DNA from: Macrobrachium rosenbergii
Taxonomy: Eukaryota > Arthropoda > Malacostraca > Decapoda > Palaemonidae
NCBI RefSeq assembly: GCF_040412425.1
Contig: NC_089756.1
Location: forward strand, 1,497,498 to 1,561,497
Direction of reading: 5' to 3'
Length of the DNA: 64,000 bases
Both the position numbers and the translations under genes were made by a program. Every line of letters starts with the position of its first letter. Position 1 is the first letter of the stretch. Positions 24,452 to 36,574 of the stretch are shown piece by piece. The notes beneath the pieces were generated by a model. The model was not told the DNA's origin and ran no database searches. It saw only the letters and a list, made by a program, of their open reading frames with translations.

Positions 24452-25821
24452 TCATTGACTTGAAGACTTATTTGATGTTGAGCGATTACTGCTTAATTCA
24501 ACTATTTCTTTATTTCCTTCTTGTGTTCTAAACCAGCAATTCTTTGTTAAATGTCCTACTTTCTTACAACCCGTGCAGATTCTAGGTTTTCTACACTCGT
24601 TTGTAAAATGATTTGTATGCCCGCAGTTTTCACAGGCTGTCTTTGGTCTCGTCCCTTGAGCGGAATAGTTCACTTGGGTTGAATTATTTGTTTGAGTTTT
24701 GACAATATCTATAAGGTTTGTGAGGTCCACTCTTTGTTTGATGGTTTCTTTCTTTCTGATCTGGATTCCATTTTCTTTTAGTATTTTTGGGCATATTTCC
24801 CTTGGAAGGTATTTGGTCTATTTTCTACTTGTCTGGCACTATCATAGAACTTATTATTCATTTTAAAAGTAGGGTTATTATTTCTGACTTTCCTTTCATT
24901 TTGTGCTTCTGTTGTTCCCACAAATTCTTTGGATAGATTTATCTCTTTCCTTTGGATTTCTTCTCTTATTGTCTTCAATGTTTGAAGGCTGGTTTTCTGG
25001 GGATCAAGTTTTATTTTTCTGAAACCCTTCTTTTCCTCTTCTCCAAGGGCATTATATATTGTTCCAAATGACAAGTAATTTAAAACATGTCTTAGCTCAA
25101 CTAAGTTACTGGCACTATCCCCAAAATGAGTCTTATCTCCTATAGTAATGCCTGTTTTCTTTAAGTCGTCTGCTATTTACTCTATTTCATTCTCCATGCT
25201 TGTGTACAAATTAGCAATTGTTTTATATTGCGGGTTAAGGAATCTAGTTATGTTATATAAACTGTCAGTCTTATTTACTGGTTCCCAGAGTGATAAACAA
25301 ATTTCTTTAAATTCTACATAGTTATTAAGTTTGCCAAAACTTGTTGAATTCAAAGTTTTATGAGCGTCTCCATATTCTGAGCTGACTAGCAACAAGACTT
25401 CATTTATTTTAGCTCTTTCACCTGTTATTCCCCTTGAAATTATACGACTATCTGCATTTGCTTGCCAATGGTTTACAGTATAGGATTCGAGTCTACTTTT
25501 GTCAGGATTTGAATCATCCACCTATCCACAGAAGCGTGTGGCTGTTGTTATTACTGCCGCTTGATTCATATTGCGAAATTGTAAGGTGCGAGTATTATTA
25601 GTATTATTAGTATTGTTACTATTATTATTACTGTTAGTAGTATTAGAATGATTAACACTATTTTGGTTCTGGTTAGTGGTGTTATTATTGTTAGTATTTC
25701 CTTTCATTACAGCGGAGTGAGAATTTAGTCTTGAAATTCGGCTACGTCTAATTGTCGACGGTCTTAAATCGTATTGTGAATGTCTAACGGTGTTCGGTAA
25801 TTCATCAAATACTCTTTGCAT
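24452..25821 (-). pseudogene. Gypsy gag
   Basis: ATG at 25821 starts a 99-codon open stretch with a low-complexity Asn/Thr region. A TAG at 25522 and a TAA at 25177 interrupt the same frame, which continues to about 24778. A shift then leads to 24730-24452, which has two CCHC zinc knuckles: CENCGHTNHFTNEC and CTGCKKVGHLTKNC. Two knuckles and a long Asn-rich N-terminus are typical of invertebrate gypsy gag. Confidence 0.88.
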
Positions 25822-27530
25822 GGCCGCACAAAAAATTATTCAATCAGAGCACATCAATTATATATAAAAAATTTGTTATACTGTACCAAAATTAAAAGAA
25901 TTTGTCAAATTGTCACAGTAAAGAAAAACTAAATTCTCTACTGAGTTCAAGTGCACAAATAAAACCTCCTTCATTACACAAAAGAAATTCTTATATGAAA
26001 CTGGGCATCATATCATCAAAAATTCATCACAATGAGTACACAAATTTATATATAGCTCCTCAATATTCTTCACTAACCGAGTGAGAAAAAAAAACTAATT
26101 CCCTATCCAAATTGTTTACTAAATAATTAATTATCATAGAGAGAGTAATACTGGTATTTATGCAAAAGGAATGTTATTCACTAGAGAGAGTTTTCTTAAT
26201 TTTCAATCCTATAGAGAGATGTAAAAAATATATCTTCACTTATTCACACATTAAGAGAGAGCGAAGAGTACTTTCATTTCTTGCTGACTTACTGTGGTTG
26301 TTTTTGTGACACAGCTAAGTTGTTGTATTTTCGCTGTGAGTTTTTCGCCGCTGTAGCTTCGTAAAAATTCTCTGTGTCTGCGTTGTTTCCCAGTCACCTC
26401 GATGAAATTTCGCAAACACTGGGCTTGTTATGGTTGCTGGGGTCTGGCTCAATTTGTTGACAGTAACAATTCTAAATGTGTTTTGTTTCCTCGGAACGCA
26501 CCAATACTGTTTTTATTCACACTGGATCTCGACGCTTTCTTGTAGGATTCTATTTCTTCTATAATGTTTGCTCGCTGCCAGAAAATCTAAGTTCGTTTTG
26601 TACTGATAACTTCGTTAATGTTCGTTTGTTTCGTCTCGCCTCCTGGATCCTTTGAAGCTGCCACAATTTTGTAATGCCTTTCTTTTTTTTGTTGTATGTT
26701 TTTAGTCTCTCACTTCTTACCTTGTTATTCTTCTATGTGTGTCCACGGCGCCTCAATTTCTGCAACGGTACATTCTTGAAGATAAATCATTTTTAAGTAT
26801 TGATATCTCTCAGGAAGACGTATAGAGACGAGTTCTATAATTTCTTCACTTTAGTAAAGAACTTAGTATTATAAAGACCAGTACAAAATTAACAGGTTAC
26901 AGTGGTATAGACGAAATCATTCTTGAGTAATTAACTTAACTCAGTCTATATGGGGAACATGAAAGCGAGGGGAGACGTACTCTCCCTTAGTGGACACAAT
27001 TCCAATCTGCTTCTCTCCTGTCACTCTCCAGACTGTTGAACCCCTGAATTTCTTGTTATCTGCAATCTCCACCTCCTTCTAGTCCTATTGGAAGGATTTA
27101 TCTGCAAGGCCTTCCCTTCAAATAGTTGATTGGGAAGGGCTGTAGTGGGTGTGATTCAAATCTCTCCTTAGAGGACTTGATTGGAGGTGATCTTAGGAGG
27201 GTGTGTGAAAGACCCCTCCCTAGCATGTTTGATTGGAGGGTGTTGAAGTACATCACTTTGTCCAGCCCCCAAATTCCTGGAATTTCCATGAAAACGCCTC
27301 CTATTGAAGGTGGGGTTATAGAGCTGGCTGATGTAAGCTTTTAGGCTGTGCTGACTCATGATTTGGTTAACTTAATCACGAGGCCACTACTTCAGACTTT
27401 TATTATTGGTTTTATGGTTTTAGACGCGATATACCTGCCCACTGTTTTTGAGTTTGTGCAAAGTCCTACCTCGGTCAGCGTATTTGAATCCACGATAATA
27501 ACAACAGCTTTTAGGCATTATCACTGTTCT
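25822..27530. other. Leader or 5' flank of the gypsy element; no gene
   Basis: Upstream side of the minus-strand gypsy. Short AGAGAGAG motifs recur at about 26137, 26181, 26211 and 26251. Related G+T-rich strings containing TTGATTGG or TGATTGGAGG recur at 27127-27250. No LTR ends were identified and open frames are short. Confidence 0.5.
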
Positions 27531-27555
27531 CTCTGCCTCTCTTTTTATTCTTACG

Positions 27556-27586
<31 letters not shown>

Positions 27587-27632
27587 TTACTTTTTCTCTT
27601 TTCTATATTCCTCTCTCTCTCTCTTTCTCTTT
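27531..27632. repeat. CT-rich microsatellite block
   Basis: Interrupted CTCTCT runs bordering the left end of the 39-bp minisatellite. Confidence 0.85.
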
Positions 27633-27660
27633 TCTATCTAATTTCCCTAGCTACTCTACA

Positions 27661-30600
27661 GATGCATTCACGCGGTATACGCACATGTACGTGATGGTGG
27701 ATGAATTCACGCGCTATACGCAGACGTATGTGATAGTGGATACATTCACTCGGTATACACACACGTATGAATTCATCCACCATCACATACGTGTGCGTAT
27801 ACTGCATGAATGCATGCACCATCACATATGTGTGCATATACGTATGTAATGGTGAATGCATTAACGCAGTATACCCACACATATGTGATGGTGGATGCAT
27901 TCGTGCGGTATATGCACACGTGTGTGATGGTGGATGCATTCACGCGGTATACGCACATGTATGTGATGGTGGATGCATTCGCACGGTATACGCACATGTA
28001 TGTGATGGTGGATGCATTCACGCGTTATACGCACATGTATGTGATGGTGGACGCATTCGCATGGTATGCGCATGCACTCATGCGGTATACGCACACATAT
28101 GTGATGGTGGATGCATTCACGCGTTATACGCACACGTATGTGATGGTGGATGCACTCGCGCGATATACGCACATGTATGTGATGGTGGATGCATTCGCGC
28201 GTTATACGCACACGTATGTGATGGTGGATGCACTCGCACGGTATACGCATACGTATGTGATGGTGGATGCATTCATGCGTTATATGCACATGTATGTGAT
28301 GGTGGATGCATTCATGCGTTATACGCACACGTATGTGATGGTGGATGCATTCGCGCGGTATACGCGCACGTATGTGATGTGATGGTAGATGCATTCGCGC
28401 GGTATACGCACGTATGTGATGGTGGATGCATTCGCGCGTTATACGCACACGTATGTGATGGTGGATGCATTCGTGCGGTATACGCACACGTATGTGATGG
28501 TGGATGCATTCACGCGTTATACACACACGTATGTGATGGTGGATGCATCCGCACGGTATACGCACACGTATGTGATTTTGGATGCATTCGCGCGTTATAC
28601 GAACACGTATGTGATGGTGGATGCATTCACGCGGTATACGCACACGTATGTGATTTTGGATGCATTCGCGCGTTATATGAACACGCATGTGATGGTGGAT
28701 GCATTCGCGCGTTATACGCACACGTATGTGATGGTGGATGGATTCGCACGGTATACGCACACGTATGTGATGGTGGATGCATTCACGCGTTATACGCACA
28801 CGTATGTGATTTTGGACACATTCACGCATTATACACACACGTATGTGATGGTGGATGCATTCACGTGTTATACGCACACGTATGTGATGGTGGACGCATT
28901 CACGCGTTATATGCACACGTATGTGATGGTGGATGCATTCACGCGTTATACGCACACGTATGTGATGGTGGACGCATTCGTGCATTATGGTGGATGCATT
29001 CGCGCGGTATATGCACACGTATGTGATGGTGGACGCATTCACGCGTTATACGCACATGTATGTGATGGTGGATGCATTCGCGCATTATAAGCACACATAT
29101 GTGATGGTGGACGCATTCACGCGTTATACGCACACGTATGTGATGGTGGATGCATTCGCGCATTATACGCGCACGTATGTGATGGTGGACGCATTCAAGC
29201 GTTATACGCACACTTATGTGATGGTGGATGCATTCGTGCATTATACGCACACATGTGTGATGGTGGATGCATTCGCGCGTTGTACGCACACGTATGTGAT
29301 GGTGGATGCATTCGCACGGTATACACACACGTATGTGATGGTGGACGCATTCACGCCTTATACACACACGTATGTGATGGTGGATGCATTCGCGCGGTAT
29401 ATGCACACATATGTGATGGTGGACGCATTCATGCATTATACGCACACATATGTGATGGTGGATGCATTCGCGTGGTATACGCACACGTATGTGATGGTGG
29501 ATGCATTCACACGTTATATGCACACGTATGTGATGGTGGACGCATTCACGCATTATACGCACACGTATGTGATGGTGGACTCATTCACGCATTATATGCA
29601 CACGTATGTGATGGTGGATGCATTCGTGCGGTATACGCACACGTATGTGATGGTGGACGCATTCACGCATTATACGCACACGTATGTGATGGTGGATGCA
29701 TTCACGCGTTATATGCACACGTATGTGATGGTGGATGCATTCGCGCGGTATATGCACACGTATGTGATGGTGGACGCATTCACGCGTTATACACATGTAT
29801 GTGATGGTGGATGCATTCGCGCGTTATACACACACGTATGTGATGGTGGATGCATTCGCACGGTATACACACACGTATGTGATGGTGGATGCATTCACGG
29901 TATAATGACACCGCGTATGTGATGGTGGATGCATTCGCGTATGCATTATATGAACACGCGTATGTGATGGTGGATGCATTCACGTGTTATACGCACACAT
30001 ATGTGATGGTGGGCGCATTCACGCAGCGTTATATGCACACGTATGTGATGGTGGATGCATTCACGGCACGATGCATTCATGTGATTTTGGACGCAGCGTT
30101 ATACGCATATGTGATGGTGGATGCATTGCAGCGTATGTTCATTCACGCGTTATATGCACCGTTGGTGGATGCATTCACGCGTTATGATGGTGGATGCGAC
30201 GTGCGTTATGGTGGATGGTGGTATTATGTATGTGATGGTGGATGCATTACGCGTTATCACACATGTATGTGATGGTGGATGCATTCGCGCGGTATACGCA
30301 CATGTATGTGATGGTGGACACATTCACGTGTTATATGCACACGTATGTGATGGTGGACGCATTCACGCATTATACGCACACGTATGTGATGGTGGACGCA
30401 TTCACATTTTATACGCACACGTATGTGATGGTGGATGCATTCATGCGTTATACTGCGTATGTGATGGTGGGCGCATTTGTGCGTGATGGTGGATGCACGC
30501 GTTATCGCCCACATGTATGTGATGGTGGGCGCATTCACGGCGTTATACGCACATGTATGTGATGGTGGATGCATTCACGCGTTATACGCTGCGTATGTGA

Positions 30601-31266
30601 TGGTGGATGCATTTCGCGCGGTATACACACGTATGTGATGGTGGACGCATTCACATTATACGCTGCGTATGTGATGGTGGATGCATTGTGGCGTTATATA
30701 CACTGCGTATGTGATGGTGGATGCATTTGCGCGTTATTCACGCACACATATGTGATGGTGGATGCATTCACCATTATACGCTGCGTATGTGATGGTGGAT
30801 GCATTCACGGCGTTATCGCGCTGCGTATGTGATGGTGGATGCATTCACGCATTATACACACTGCGTATGTGATGATGGATGCATTCACGACGCACACATA
30901 TGTGATGGTGGATGCATTCGCGGTATCACACACGTATGTGATGGTGGATGCATTCACGGCGTTATGTGATGCTGCGTATGTGATGGTGGATGTGGATGGC
31001 GCATTATACACACACGTATGTGATGATGGATGCATTCACGCGTTATACGCACACATATGTGATGGTGGATGCATTCACACGGTATACGCACACGTATGTG
31101 ATGGTGGATGCATTCACGTGTTATACGCACACATATGTGATGGTGGATGCATTCGCGCATTATACACACACGTATGTGATGATGGATGCATTCACGCGTT
31201 ATACGCACACATATGTGATGGTGGATGCATTCACACGGTATACGCACACGTATGTGATGGTGGATA
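27661..31266 (+). repeat. 39-bp minisatellite, about 92 units, derived from integrase coding sequence
   Basis: The unit runs from GTGATGGTGGATGCATTC through a variable CGCG core to TATACGCACACGTAT, 39 bases in all. Because 39 is 13 codons, long stretches are open in several frames on both strands. In one frame the unit reads VMVDAFTRYTHTY and runs directly into a gypsy integrase fragment at 31267 with only one stop between. Units from 27661-29890 and 30990-31266 are regular; those from about 29890-30990 carry many small indels. Two units near 27767-27845 are inverted. It is not treated as a gene, although it can be read as one. Confidence 0.95.
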
Positions 31267-31980
31267 AATGAGCAGTATCAGTTGCCAGAGCCTTGAGTTC
31301 ATTCGTAGTTATGTTCGGCTGTCCCCGTACGTTAATCAGTGACAATGGACGTGAATTTATTAACGAAGTGATAAAAGACCTAACAAAACTGCTGAACTTA
31401 GAGCAGTCCACGATCGCCTCTTACCGGCCTTCAGCCAATGGGTTAGTTGAATCCCATAATAGAGAAGTAATAAATATTTTGAAATATTTAGTAGCAGACA
31501 GTCCGAATCAGTGGGTAGAGATGTTGACAATGGCGGAACTTGCGCTTAATAGGGCGTATAACGGCTCCATAAGAGATACCCCGTATTTTTTAGTGTATGG
31601 ACAGGACCTTTCACTGCCATATACTGTGATCAAGGACCCTAGAACTTTACCACTCTATAGTGTCAAACAATACCGGGTAATGTTCTGTAACCTGACTCAA
31701 AGAGTGTTTCAGACAACGCAGACGCTTCTGTTGAGGGCCAATGAAAAGTATCAGACGAAATATGATCAGCAATTCCGCACGCAAACATCCAAGATACAAA
31801 TAGGGGACAGAATCTATCTGAAAAGGCTGCAACCGAGGAAACACAAATTCGAGTCTGCCTGCTTAGGACCGTATCATGTGAAAGAAATTAAAAAACGACA
31901 CCGCGGTGATCCAGCATATTAAAACTGGTGTCCAAGGCGAGCCCCACTCATCACACATGCATCCTGTCAAAGAAGATGTC
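31267..31980 (+). pseudogene. Gypsy integrase fragment (second Asp, Glu and C-terminus)
   Basis: AVSVARALSSFVV begins at about 31269 and is followed by TLISDNGREF (second catalytic Asp, about 31330-31359), ANGLVESHNRE (catalytic Glu, about 31434) and a C-terminal barrel region to 31920, after which frames change and homology fades by about 31980. The HHCC domain and the native lead-in to the first Asp are missing: the minisatellite lies in their place. It belongs to a different gypsy lineage from the 20-26 kb copy. Interrupted on the right by the element at 32035. Confidence 0.9.
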
Positions 31981-32034
31981 TTATGTGGCACCTGAATAAG
32001 GCAGGTCCCCCTTTCCCGGAACTGCCAGGCTATC

Positions 32035-32155
32035 TAGTGCAGCAGATTGCTGTAAAAATCGTTCAGATAGTGAAACAAGCATGAAATTTGGCACAAACAT
32101 TCCTAAGACTACGCTCTCTTAGAAAGGGCGCTGGCCACCTGAAAATCAAGATGGC
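32035..32155 (+). repeat. Left inverted terminal repeat
   Basis: Pairs with 36575-36696. Close to the end it contains AAGATGGC and GGCCGCCATC strings, which recur in the right end. Confidence 0.8.
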
Positions 32156-32636
32156 TATTTTTCAAATGGCCGCCATCTATGTTAATTCACTGGTTTGGGA
32201 GCATCTATTGGATGGAATATGCCAGTTTTTTTAAACCTCGACTTTTAGGTTATAAAAAATGTTCCATACCACACATTTATTGAAAACCCTTACTAAATGA
32301 ATTGTAACCAAGATGGCGTACAAAATGGTTGCCATAAAGTTTTTTCTATCCACAGCGCTGGTGAGACCAACTGTTTTTATTTAATGGTATATTCATGTGA
32401 TCAGACAGTTTAACTAATATGCTATTTTCAACTGAAATAGTAATGGTATGGTCACATACAACATTGTGTCTAAGACTGTAACCATAAAAGAAAAAGAGAA
32501 ATACGGACTAAACATGACAATCTATGTATAGGTCTCTCAACCTACACCTTTGAAAAATTCGAGGATAAGAAGGTAGGCATAGCATGACGTTGGATGCTCA
32601 AGCTAGATTATCTACTGAAGAGAGGGCAATATTTAT

Positions 32637-35600
32637 CTAGACTTCACATTTGCAAGTGCACAGAGCTGTGCAGGGGAAGGCCCAGCTTGTAGCACTTGCA
32701 CCTTTCCCGACAGCCTGCTTTGCATCCACATTTGGTAAGCTGTTGGCAACTCTTGGCTAAGGGCGAGTTGGTTGTCAGAGGACTTGCCATGCTTCGCAGT
32801 TTCTGCTTTGACTGTTCTACACTCAGCAGGTTCTTGCCTGAAGGCTGACAGTTCTGTTCTTCTTTATCGGCTCAGAGACTGCATTGTTTGCCAAAGAGTC
32901 TGAAAACTTCTGAAATTTAGTGCTGGCCTCTGTCAAGGTGTGTCTGTAGAAGTTCTGCTGAGCTGGGGTGGGCAATGTCTTTGTTGTCAATGGAATACAG
33001 ATCTGGCTCTCTTCCTGAAAAGGACTTCCCAAGTGTTGCAAAGCCAATGACAGCTTGCTGACACTCTCCAAGAATGTCTTCTGGCATGAGGTGTTTGTTC
33101 ATGGTGTGTTGTCTGCTCATTAGACTCCTTACTTTGAACCTCTGTTTCGTATGCAGACACCAGCCTGGATGATCTCTGGGCCAGCCACCATCCATCTTCT
33201 GAGTGCTGACGGATCTTCAGTCAGCCCAATGAGCTCCGCCATCAGCCTTTATAAAGGCATTGGTCTGCTCATGAGCTTGGTCAAGAGCCATTGCTGAGAA
33301 CTGGCGACTGGTCTTGTGCACAACAAAGTTGCCAGCCTTGAACTCCTTGTGCAACTCTGGGTGAACTCTCTAGGGTAAGCATGTCCCTGAGGTGAATAGG
33401 CAGCCAACGAGCATAGGTTGTATTATTGTTGGAAAAGAAGTAGGGTATCAGCTCATGCAATGCCTGGCAGTAGAGGACAAAATTGGCCTCACGGAAGGAC
33501 CTGATCAGTAGGAATATCACAAGTTCCATAGACAACACCATGTGCCAGAAGTGGAACTGTGGACTCTGCTGTCTTCGAAGGTCACACCACTCCTCAAACT
33601 CTAATGATGCTCATTGTTGTTTGCTTTCTCAGCACAGTAGTCAGTGTATGCTGTCCTCAGGAGTTTGTACAAACTAGAGGCTGTAACCTGGTGCATCTGC
33701 CGTGTCCTGGTTACACTTGCAGCTGACAGGAAGGATTCTGCAGTTCCAGATGATGCAACTCCTGCCTCCACAGAGCTCCTGTCCAACCACTGCCATGACA
33801 GATGGTGAGATGTCATTGCTGCCATCTCAATGTATACCAAACATTACCAGATACTTGTCTTCGCCATGCTACTGATCAGGCCATCTACACTGCACCTGCT
33901 TTGCTACGGCATAGATTGGCTGATCAGCTGTGATTATGGGTATCTGGCCAGGGTTCAGAAAATCAGTGACATCCTGCACTTTCTGCATCACGTGTTTGAT
34001 CGTAGCAACAGAATGAGCCTGATCACGCAGGAGAGGAAGCAATGAAGTTATGGTTACTTCAAATTCTGGGCTTCTCTTCATTGAAGCGTGATGAGCTGAC
34101 CACGTCAGATTCACTGCATCATCTATTTCCTGGTGATGACCTTGTCTAGCCACTGATACTCCAGTGCAAGCTGGGCCCAAGATATCTGTGGGTGGCTTTG
34201 GTATTGCAGTGTTTGGTGGCACAGGGTTCTTTGTTTGAAAGGAAGCTGGTGAGATGTTTGTGAATGTGTCCGGCAATTCAGGCACCCGACCTCACTTTCT
34301 CAGGTGCAAACTTTAGTTGCTGTCTTTCCTGTCCAGTGTTCTCCTTGGTGGGGTGCTGAAATATGGAGATGTTAGTTCCATGGAAGGAGGTAGTGGCAGT
34401 AGTTGCAGATGGGTTGTGGTCGATGTTGTCCATCACTGCAGTGGTGAACAACCCTTTTCGCAGTACTGGGGACAGACCACACCCTCCTCCACATATTTGC
34501 TAACTGTGGCATCTCCTAACTGTGCAGAGACCTCAGTACTCTGTCATAAGAGATACTGAGGCCATACTGATGTAGCATTTCAACCAGGTTTCTCTTCCTG
34601 GTTTTGGCATAGACTGAGAGTCCCATGTAGACTGGGAATGGTGTTTCTCTGTCTTTGGAGTGTCTATGAGTTGTTGCTCCCTCTTTGTATCAGGAGTAGC
34701 AGTTGAACTGCATGAGCTGTGCAATGGCCTGGTCTGACTTTGATGCTCCAAATCGTAACTGTGACTTGATGTCAGCCCCATGCTCAACCATCCCTACAAA
34801 CTGGAGCAGGAGAGGAGGCACAGAATTTCGTACACAAGCCTCAGAAAATGTGCCATCAAACCGTGACTGATGATCAAGTATAGACTTTCTGAGAATATTT
34901 GCTGCTTTAGCAATGATAACTGCCTCTGAAAGATCAGATGATTGAGCAAGTGCTTTTCCCACATCCTTTTGAAATGCAAGTAATACATCTCTGCCAGATT
35001 TATGAGCCTCAAGTTCTGGAATTTCTGCCAGAAGTTTGTCTTTGAGTCTCATGGAATTTACCTTGGTGACTCTACACCTAATTGTTTCCAGACGTTGTTG
35101 GTAGAGGTGGCAAATATCTGCCAGCCGAAATGTGACTGGATCATCTGAACAAGGTTGTTTTCAACAATGTATGTCATCAGTTCTGACAGAACTAGTGGAT
35201 ACACATCTGATTCTGACTCAGTGACCTTGGTCTTTCTCAAGGCTCCTCAGGTAGGACCTTTTTCTGTTAGAGGGCACAAAGACAGGCATGGTGATACTTA
35301 AACTCCTGTGCAATGACATCCCCACCAGTCAACAGCAAGGAGCTTGCCATCACTAAGTATCTCTGCACATTCAAGCAATTTCAAGTCAAGGCCCTTAGTA
35401 CTAGCCTGTCTGAGATCAGATGCAGGTGCCACTTTCTAAAGAAAATGCAAACTTCATTGTCGCATGACTGGTTCGGCGCAGTTTTGCACGACTAGTCTCA
35501 GTGTTGCTGGTCTGGTCATTGGATTGTCGCTTTCTTGCACGGTCCAGTTTAGTGTTGTTAAACAACAAGCGACAGTTCACATGGTATTTTTGCTGCATTT

Positions 35601-35640
35601 TTTCCTGAGAGTGGCCTCTATGCCATCACCTTCATCAGCC
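32637..35640 (-). pseudogene. Broken gene of an uncharacterised transposon-associated family
   Basis: Read from right to left across frames. A Lys/Arg-rich N-terminal region (about 35416-35598). RLKDKLLAEIPELEAHKSGR and following helices (35052-34690). NLVEMLHQYGLSISYDRVLE and then VMDNIDHNPSATT (about 34400-34425). SAHHASMKRSPEFEVTITSL and QIPIITADQPIYAVAKQ (about 34100-33890). NTTYARWLPIHLRDMLTLE (about 33370-33430). DQAHEQTNAFIKADGG (about 33230-33280). A Cys-rich tail (CGCKAGCRERCKCYK, about 32670-32740) ends near a TAG at 32637. I have met this protein family as an unnamed, widespread one in marine animals. At least six stops or shifts break it. Asp and Glu residues inside conserved blocks would suit a DDE-type nuclease, but that is inference. 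Confidence 0.7.
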
Positions 35641-36574
35641 TTGCTGGATTCATTATCAGTGGCATTTCATTAATTTCACTGAACATGGGAATGTTCCTTG
35701 CCAGCATTGTGTACCCATCATGGTCTAGGACATGATGACTTGGAGAGTGATGTCAAGTGCTCACCTCTTTTGTCCTTCTGACAAAGACAACACAAACTCA
35801 GTTTGTTTTTCTACTGCTCAATATTGGATTGGCATCACATTCTGCCATGATTTCACTTTTGATTAAGGCCGAGGGTTATCCTTTACCACCTTAAACAAAG
35901 CACACATTCCTGTATGGGATTCAACTGAGTTCGGTCTCCCTACACCTAGCTTGATCATTCATCCAGTGCCATTTAAGTCCCGTGTGATCTGTACACCATC
36001 CGGGTAAGTACATGAACCATCATGTACAGCCCCATACCTTGGCTCGGCTCTCGCGCTGGCACATCCTGTCTATTCAGGTGCGGCTATCTAACTATAGCTG
36101 GTCTGGGGCTGTTAGAAAGCATTTGGGACACTAAACTAAATACTACAACTACTAGTCTAAGACTACAGGATTAGTAAAGCTGGATTAGCTGGCACTGAAC
36201 CCCATGCTGAGTTACACAGCAGTGATGTCACCAGAATGCCCTGGTTGTGTGCAGACATACACTCTTTTACATTTATTAATTTTCCTTCAAAATTGATGAG
36301 TTATTCGAAAGAGATGGCCTCATTAGGATCTAAAACCACAGAAACCAAGGACTTAAAACGATAATTGTTGAACAAGAATTATTTCTCATTATAATTATTG
36401 TTTCTACCTTTTCTTGGCAGCCATATAGCCCCCATATTTAAAGGTAAACTGAAGTGAAACATAATATTCACAAGAAATAGTATGGAAGAGCTTTACCATA
36501 TTGCTAGAAGCAAATACATGCCATTCTAGTGAAAAATTAGCCAAAATCCTGGCCGCCATCTTGGAATTTGGCCG

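Larger units (their letters stand above)
20190..25821 (-). mobile_element. Minus-strand Ty3/gypsy element without recognised LTRs
   Basis: Gag, protease, RT, RNase H, HHCC and integrase run from 25821 down to 20336, then a short hydrophobic open frame to about 20190, where the hAT-related flank begins. Stops and frame changes occur in gag (25522, 25177), between gag and pol, at 22507 and around 22710, and between RNase H and integrase. I found no pair of direct repeats flanking it, so the LTRs are either lost or beyond recognition; 25822-27640 may hold the leader and 5' LTR. Confidence 0.88.

Noticed and set aside
26640..26770. Possible 5' LTR boundary and primer-binding site of the minus-strand gypsy (GTGGCAGC near 26660 or GGCGCCGTGG near 26748)
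   Set aside because: No matching second LTR copy was found to the left of 20336, so neither end can be supported.
27767..29042. Long open frames (up to 419 codons) on both strands as repeat-protein genes
   Set aside because: They arise from a 39-base tandem repeat whose period is a multiple of three; opposite strands and several frames are open together, and there is no promoter or splice context.
27661..31266. CRISPR-like array
   Set aside because: Units are directly adjacent with no unique spacers, the host is a eukaryote, and there are no cas genes. The 68-bp array at 52095-55050 was rejected for the same reason.
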